From assembly GCF_020164495.1 (NCBI RefSeq), contig NZ_JAIQYZ010000001.1:682001-746000 (forward strand): 64,000 bases of DNA, written 5' to 3'. This DNA comes from Psychroflexus lacisalsi (GTDB lineage: Bacteria; Bacteroidota; Bacteroidia; Flavobacteriales; Flavobacteriaceae). A program made the position numbers and the translations under genes. The notes below the pieces were generated by a model. It was given only the letters and a program-made list of their open reading frames with translations. It did no database searches and was not told the origin of the DNA. Shown here piece by piece: positions 61,460 through 64,000 of the stretch. Each line of letters begins with the position of its first letter. Positions within the stretch are counted from its first letter, which is position 1.

Positions 61460-61968
61460 ATTTTGTCTCCTTTTTTGAGGTCACTCCCTTTTATGTTATT
61501 TTCAAATTCAATAGCATATCTACTCTTCTTTGACTTATGAGTAAACCTTCCATCATAACCTTGTATAATGCTGTAATTTTTACCCTTAAGAAACGGGTAC
61601 GCAACTTTAACTTTTTGTATATTTTTATCAATATCTCCTCGATTTCTGATGATTCTAAAGCGTTCAAACTCATTTAAATTTGGATAATACAACTTAATGA
61701 TTGTGTCTTTAGATTCCTCCAATACAAATTTTTTGAGAATTCTTGATGAATCCTGATCGGTCAAAACTGATTTAATTTTTAATCGTAGGGGGCATTTTAG
61801 GGAATTCTTAAGGTCAAAGAATAAAGTGTCACTTTTATAAAGTATTTCTTGCTCAAATCTATATTCCTAATAAGTTTCATCTGGGAGTTTTTTGAAATAA
61901 GCACAAGATGACAATGAAAAAAAAAGGAATAAAAACAAAATATTTCTTAAGCAGTATAGTGTTTTCAT
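61447..61968 (-). pseudogene. Decayed M23 peptidase-like lipoprotein gene
   Basis: An ATG at 61968-61966 begins a lipoprotein signal peptide (LRNILFLFLFFSLSSCAYFK, Cys at 22) that hits an in-frame TAG at 61869-61867 (codon 34). The same frame then continues for over 100 codons: EYRFEQEILYKSDTLFFDLK, an Ig-like region, and the start of an M23 domain (KGKNYSIIQGYDGRFTHKSK, RYAIEFENN). The M23 domain is cut after its first strand, and the frame closes inside the tRNA-Arg terminator. The catalytic HxH half is missing. Both the nonsense codon and the truncation point to a dead gene, unlike the intact M23 gene at 611. Confidence 0.7.
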
Positions 61969-62044
61969 GTCTGAAATTATTTTAGTCAATTTACTGAAAC
62001 TGCCTTAAACACGAGTTCAAAATCATATTCGAAGTTGAGAAAAA

Positions 62045-62080
62045 AATATAGCCCTTACCATATTATGGCAAGGGCTATAA
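62045..62080 (-). terminator. Terminator of the TonB-dependent receptor gene
   Basis: On the minus strand TATAGCCCTTGCCATAATAT, then GGTAAGGGCTATA and a run of seven T. The stem is about 15 bases with one mismatch, 23 bases after the stop of the receptor gene. Confidence 0.85.
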
Positions 62081-62102
62081 ATAATAATAGTTCAGACCTA
62101 AT

Positions 62103-64000
62103 TTAGAAACTAATATTCAATTGTGAGAAGACGCGTGTTCCATCAATTCCAAACTGAGTCGTTTGCCATGGATACTTAAATCTGCCAACAAAATCAAGAT
62201 TTCTATCTTGTGGTGTGCCGCCTCTTCCTGCATAAGCTTCTGCAAAAGTATCAGGGAACACATCGAATAAATTATTTACACCAATGGTGAAGTTGATTTT
62301 ATCAGTAAACGCATAATTAACACTCAAATCGGTTAGGGTTTTACCACCGTAAGTTGCGTCATCTAGAGGATTGCTTGGATGTCTGTAAGTCACAGAACCG
62401 TAATACATCAATGATAAATTAGTGGTGAATTTATCAATTTCATAGCTAAGTGTTCCAATAATTTTCTCTCTAGGTCTCCAGGTTTCTACTCTTGAAATGT
62501 CTTCTCTTGAAAATAAAGCATCTCCAAGATTATTGTTTTCTATAAAACTTGGAAAATTGGTCCCTTGAACTTCAGTTTTATTAAAGTTTGCTGCTAAGCT
62601 ACCGCTTAGAAAACCTCTTCCAAATTCAAGATTACTTAGTGTATATACAATATCAATTCCTTGAGTTCTTGTATCGATTGCATTTAAGAAGAAACCGGCA
62701 GAACCTACACCTACATTCTCTAGAGTTTGATCAATTGGGCTGTTAGCATCTCCAGTCGCTGTAACTTGTCCAGAAAGTACAATTCTATCATCAACATCTA
62801 TCTGATAAGCATCTATAGTAATTCCTGAGTTTTGACTAATTCTGTATGTCAAGCCAGCACTTAAATTGAAAGAAGTTTCTGCATCCAATTCAGGAATACC
62901 CAAAGCTCTTAACGCAGGGTTTCCATTATCTAAGATACCATTCTGCTGTACACCATTTTCCGTTAAGGTAGTTGTTGTCGCCGTATAATATACTTGATGT
63001 AAAGATGGTGCTCTAAAACCACTACTTACAGATCCTCTAAAGACTAGTTTATCATCAAGGGTTTTGTATCGGGAACTCATTTTCCAACTTACATTAGAAC
63101 CAAAATCACTGTAGTTTTCATATCTCAAAGCACCACTCAGAAGAAAACTCTCTGTGATATCGGCTGTGATATCGGTATAAAAACCAATGTTGGATCTATA
63201 ATCGTCAGATGCATTTTCTGGACTAAAACCTCCAAATGATTCGGATCCTGTTCTTCCTCCTTGTGCATCTGGAGATTCACCATCACCATAAGAAGCAAAT
63301 TCACCTTCCTCGGTTACGAAATTTTCAGTTCTATGCTCTACACCAAAGGCAACCGATAAAGCTTCGAGTCCTGTGTCGTAAAATGTTCTATTCACGTCCA
63401 AATTATTGACCACATGGCTAAATTCGTGCGCACCATTGTAAAAATTAGAAGGACTTGCTCCAGCAAAAGATTGATTAAAAGAATCCTCTATGTAATAGTC
63501 AATTCTGTTTTTACCTAAAGTCGAACTTAGGTCAAAATTCCATTCATTATGAGTTGTTCTTAAACCCAATGAAAAAGTATGGTCTCTGATTTGTGGTGCC
63601 ATTTTGGCTAAGAAGAAATCCTGATCTGGGTAAATAGCTTCAAACCCAGGGACCCAATAAGGAACTCTCGCAAACTGAGGTGCAGAACCTTCTCTATCGG
63701 TTAAAGTACCGAAAGAGTATATTTCAGTTTCGGTTTCCTCGTCTAGGGTGTAACCTAAATTATAAGCAAAATTGGTAATTGTCATTTCTGGTAAACCTAC
63801 CTGAAAGCCAGCACCAGGATTTCTGTCTAAAAAGTTACTCAAATCGTTTACTGAAAAATCTGGAACTGCTCCAGGAATTCCCCAATAGTCAGCTTCATCC
63901 TGTACACTTGTGATCTCACCGGCACGTTGGGTTGTTTCGGAGTCCATATGGCTTAGTGTAAAGTTTACGTAACCGTTTTCACCTAAATTCGCTCCAAAAC
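62103..64000 (-). CDS. TonB-dependent outer-membrane receptor, 5' end outside window
   Basis: The frame stays open to the window edge (FGANLGENGYVNFTLSHMDS continues upstream of the only internal ATG), so the true start is outside. About 632 residues of the barrel are visible. Features are periodic beta-strands (FLLSGALRYENYSDFGSNVS, VFRGSVSSGFRAPSLHQVYY), INFTIGVNNLFDVFPDTFAE near the end, and a C-terminal strand ending QLNISF. This is the typical barrel of a FecA/BtuB-like receptor; the plug domain and TonB box are not visible. No SusD partner gene lies downstream. The substrate is unknown. Confidence 0.92.
   Translation of the reverse strand, partial: FGANLGENGYVNFTLSHMDSETTQRAGEITSVQDEADYWGIPGAVPDFSVNDLSNFLDRNPGAGFQVGLPEMTITNFAYNLGYTLDEETETEIYSFGTLTDREGSAPQFARVPYWVPGFEAIYPDQDFFLAKMAPQIRDHTFSLGLRTTHNEWNFDLSSTLGKNRIDYYIEDSFNQSFAGASPSNFYNGAHEFSHVVNNLDVNRTFYDTGLEALSVAFGVEHRTENFVTEEGEFASYGDGESPDAQGGRTGSESFGGFSPENASDDYRSNIGFYTDITADITESFLLSGALRYENYSDFGSNVSWKMSSRYKTLDDKLVFRGSVSSGFRAPSLHQVYYTATTTTLTENGVQQNGILDNGNPALRALGIPELDAETSFNLSAGLTYRISQNSGITIDAYQIDVDDRIVLSGQVTATGDANSPIDQTLENVGVGSAGFFLNAIDTRTQGIDIVYTLSNLEFGRGFLSGSLAANFNKTEVQGTNFPSFIENNNLGDALFSREDISRVETWRPREKIIGTLSYEIDKFTTNLSLMYYGSVTYRHPSNPLDDATYGGKTLTDLSVNYAFTDKINFTIGVNNLFDVFPDTFAEAYAGRGGTPQDRNLDFVGRFKYPWQTTQFGIDGTRVFSQLNISF

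Overview
The window looks like a chromosomal segment of a flavobacterium (Bacteroidota, probably marine Flavobacteriaceae). The evidence is AT-rich DNA, a type IX secretion C-terminal sorting domain, a T9SS plug protein, GSCFA and S23/four-helix-bundle proteins, a fused E1 alpha-beta 2-oxoacid dehydrogenase, a complete Na+-translocating NQR, and promoters of the Bacteroidota form TTG-N19-TAnnTTTG. No rRNA operon, prophage, transposase or CRISPR array was seen.

Layout. 1-5.8 kb: LemA (partial), a MerR regulator and an M23 peptidase (minus), then alaS, a GSCFA protein and a TetR regulator. 5.9-10.8 kb: a T9SS-secreted protein gene broken by one in-frame TGA, a PglC-like sugar transferase, a DegT/PglE-like aminotransferase and a nitroreductase. 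10.8-30.2 kb: an aerobic phenylacetyl-CoA degradation locus in two plus-strand blocks, paaE-A-B-C-D-G-H-I-J-Z and paaF-paaY-E2-E1. Minus-strand envelope genes, one of them frameshifted, lie between the blocks. No phenylacetate-CoA ligase (paaK) is in the window, but a 2-oxoacid dehydrogenase E2/E1 pair is, which suggests phenylacetyl-CoA may be made from phenylpyruvate. Both blocks start with a near-identical palindrome (ACTAAC-N4-RTTAGT) overlapping a -7 box. This is a likely operator for a PaaR-type TetR, possibly the one at 5.3 kb.

The most unusual structure is in the paa locus. Four different genes for S23/IVP-type four-helix-bundle proteins sit between consecutive paa cistrons, all in the operon direction. 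Each is bracketed by its own family of short repeats in inverted orientation. Similar repeat tracts without a gene lie nearby, and one has been absorbed in frame into the E1 coding sequence. This resembles the architecture of 23S rRNA intervening sequences, but placed inside an mRNA. A second, GC-rich hairpin repeat family lies in the gaps of the same region.

30.5-64 kb is mostly housekeeping: a sterol desaturase-like protein, a ferredoxin reductase-like protein, MscS, an aminotransferase, a fatty acid desaturase, rsmG, pruA, the T9SS plug protein, nqrABCDEF with apbE, a methyltransferase, an SDR, tRNA-Leu and two tRNA-Lys, aroK, a phosphoribosyltransferase, an S4 protein, an FKBP-like lipoprotein, a second E2, a glycosyltransferase, recR, a sodium/solute symporter, a CoA-binding protein, a DUF192 lipoprotein, lgt, yidD, cysS, folE, apt, tRNA-Arg, a decayed M23 lipoprotein gene and a TonB-dependent receptor cut by the window edge.
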